Positions 13,007 to 14,041 of a stretch of DNA of 14,041 bases are shown one piece after another. The notes under the pieces are model-generated. The model saw only the letters and a program-made list of their open reading frames with translations. It was not told the DNA's origin and did not search any database. The position numbers were made by a program, and so were the translations under genes. Each line of letters starts with the position of its first letter. Position 1 is the first letter of the stretch. Where the stretch lies: NCBI GenBank assembly GCA_964602655.1, contig CAZRSF010000108.1, forward strand, positions 1 through 14,041, given 5' to 3'. This DNA is from Moduliflexus sp964602655 (lineage in GTDB: Bacteria; Moduliflexota; Moduliflexia; Moduliflexales; Moduliflexaceae).

Positions 13007-14035
13007 ATGAAACGTATAGCGACAATGAGTGTGCTGCTGGTCTTCTTGATCGGAGTATTGGCGAATATGGGATTCACCGCAGAGCTGCAAAAAATTGTAC
13101 TGCTGGACTTACAAAATCTTAACGCGTTTATTACCCAACAAATGTTGGACGGTTTAAACGATGCCGGGCTTGTCGATCAGCACAATGTCACGATTATAAA
13201 AATAGTTGTGACCTCACAAGATGATCCGGCGCAAGTCATTGCAAAAATCAAGGAAATTGCCCCGGATGTCATCTTGGACAATACGGGGTTCAGCAATTTG
13301 CTGGCCGCCTTGAATGGAATTTCAATCCCAATGATTGCGCGCGTGAATATTGAACCGTTTATCGCGGAAGATGGCGCGCCAAAAGCCAATATTACCGGAG
13401 TGTACACCACGTTACAGGATATGATCTTTAATAGCTACAAGTTTTTGCAGAAAGTTGCGCCTCTCAAGGAGGGGCAACAGGTCGTCTTTCTGGATAACCC
13501 CGAATTCCGGATCGTTTCGAAAGAACGTGTGATTGATGCCCTCGAACGCCTTCATATTCCGCTCAAGGCGGTTGTAAATGCCGCAATCTACGAGGATTGG
13601 CAACAGGCCATTCTCCAATATAGCAGCGATCCCGAAGTGGGATGGGTTCTGCGGTCATCTCCGACGCGCAAACGTGACGGCAGCGGAGTGGACGCATTAA
13701 CTGAAGTGTACCCTTGGCAGCGGGAACATCTCAAAAAGCCGACCATCACCTATTGGGATTTTCCTGTCCAGGCAGGCACGCTCTGCGCGTTTGGGATTGA
13801 TATGGTTGCGGTGGGCGCGCAATGCGGAAAAATGGCTGCACGCGTCTTACACGGCGAAGACATTCGGACGATCAAAGCCGAATATCCGAACAAGATCAGC
13901 ATTGCGCTCAACCGCAAAACTGCCACGAACTTAGGTCTGGTATTTTCGCTGGACGTGCTGAATTTAGCCAATACGATTTATGATGACTACTACATTAAAT
14001 CATTAGTTTTTAATAGACAAAAGATTCATAAATGA
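13007..14035 (+). CDS. ABC_sub_bind (COG2984) family periplasmic binding protein
   Basis: This 342-residue protein has a signal peptide (MKRIATMSVLLVFLIGVLAN..., cut near residue 25, FTA/E) and a two-lobed type I periplasmic-binding fold. Family features are the opening strand KIVLLDLQN, IAPDVILDNTGFSNLLAALNGISIPMI (lobe 1, ~85-111), KEGQQVVFLDNP starting lobe 2 (~154), GIDMVAVGAQCGKMAARVLHGED (~263-285) and the ending NRKTATNLGLVFSLDVLNLA typical of PF04392 proteins. Ligands of this family are mostly uncharacterised; some members bind aromatic amino acids, others serve as input domains for signalling. The ATG at 13007 is chosen because AGGAG (12993-12997) precedes it and it starts the signal peptide; an in-frame ATG at 12926 would run through the hairpin and bury the signal peptide. 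No permease or ATPase for it is visible, and a next gene seems to overlap its stop. Confidence 0.88.
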   Translation: MKRIATMSVLLVFLIGVLANMGFTAELQKIVLLDLQNLNAFITQQMLDGLNDAGLVDQHNVTIIKIVVTSQDDPAQVIAKIKEIAPDVILDNTGFSNLLAALNGISIPMIARVNIEPFIAEDGAPKANITGVYTTLQDMIFNSYKFLQKVAPLKEGQQVVFLDNPEFRIVSKERVIDALERLHIPLKAVVNAAIYEDWQQAILQYSSDPEVGWVLRSSPTRKRDGSGVDALTEVYPWQREHLKKPTITYWDFPVQAGTLCAFGIDMVAVGAQCGKMAARVLHGEDIRTIKAEYPNKISIALNRKTATNLGLVFSLDVLNLANTIYDDYYIKSLVFNRQKIHK

Positions 14036-14041
14036 TTCTTC
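14032..14041 (+). CDS. Possible start of the next gene (only first codons present)
   Basis: The stop of the binding-protein gene is embedded in ATGA (14032-14035), giving a possible start ATG ATT CTT before the window ends. ATGA overlaps usually mark translationally coupled genes. No product can be assigned; in this family the partner is often an ABC permease or a membrane-bound signalling protein. Confidence 0.3.

Overview
This window appears to be chromosomal DNA of a Gram-negative (diderm) bacterium of roughly balanced GC content. The evidence for an outer membrane is a beta-barrel protein ending in Phe, a LolA-like periplasmic protein, a LolCDE/MacB-type ABC transporter and several signal peptides. 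Some contents (EndoQ-helicase fusion, Uma2, DUF4384, ABC_sub_bind protein, many palindromic intergenic repeats) recall large-genome uncultured filamentous or environmental lineages such as candidate phylum KSB3/Modulibacteria. That placement is a guess; no rRNA or marker gene is present. I found no tRNA, rRNA, CRISPR array, transposase or integrase.

Layout. (1) 1-581, minus: the first ~193 residues of a multi-pass membrane protein cut by the window edge. (2) 582-934: no intact gene, but a probable decayed gene remnant on the minus strand. (3) 935-4165, minus: a 1076-residue fusion of an endonuclease Q-type PHP nuclease with zinc-binding cysteines to a complete UvrD-type SF1 helicase, ending in a beta-clamp-binding-like tail. 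(4) 4166-4436: a divergent, AT-rich intergenic region with nested inverted repeats and a good sigma70-like promoter whose -10 lies in an 11-bp inverted repeat. (5) 4437-11013, plus: a probable envelope export cluster made of a TetR regulator, a double-flavodoxin iron-sulfur flavoprotein, a LolD-like ATPase, a single LolC/E/MacB-type permease, a LolA-like periplasmic protein and an outer-membrane beta-barrel. (6) 11143-11925: a Uma2-family PD-(D/E)XK-like protein with a coiled-coil tail. (7) 11968-12660: a secreted DUF4384 protein. (8) 13007-14035: an ABC_sub_bind family periplasmic binding protein, probably translationally coupled to a gene that starts at the window edge.

How the genes may work together. 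The six genes of the central cluster form a plausible trans-envelope route: energy and extraction at the inner membrane (ATPase plus permease), periplasmic carriage of a lipidic cargo (LolA-like protein), and an outer-membrane acceptor or pore, under TetR control. The cargo is unknown. The EndoQ-UvrD fusion suggests a single-polypeptide repair machine that nicks at deaminated bases and unwinds the nicked strand, possibly tethered to the sliding clamp.

A striking architectural trait is that all seven non-overlapping gene junctions between 5085 and 13006 carry a perfect or near-perfect inverted repeat, mostly of unrelated sequence. One family (core GTCGAAAC...GTTTCGAC) occurs twice.
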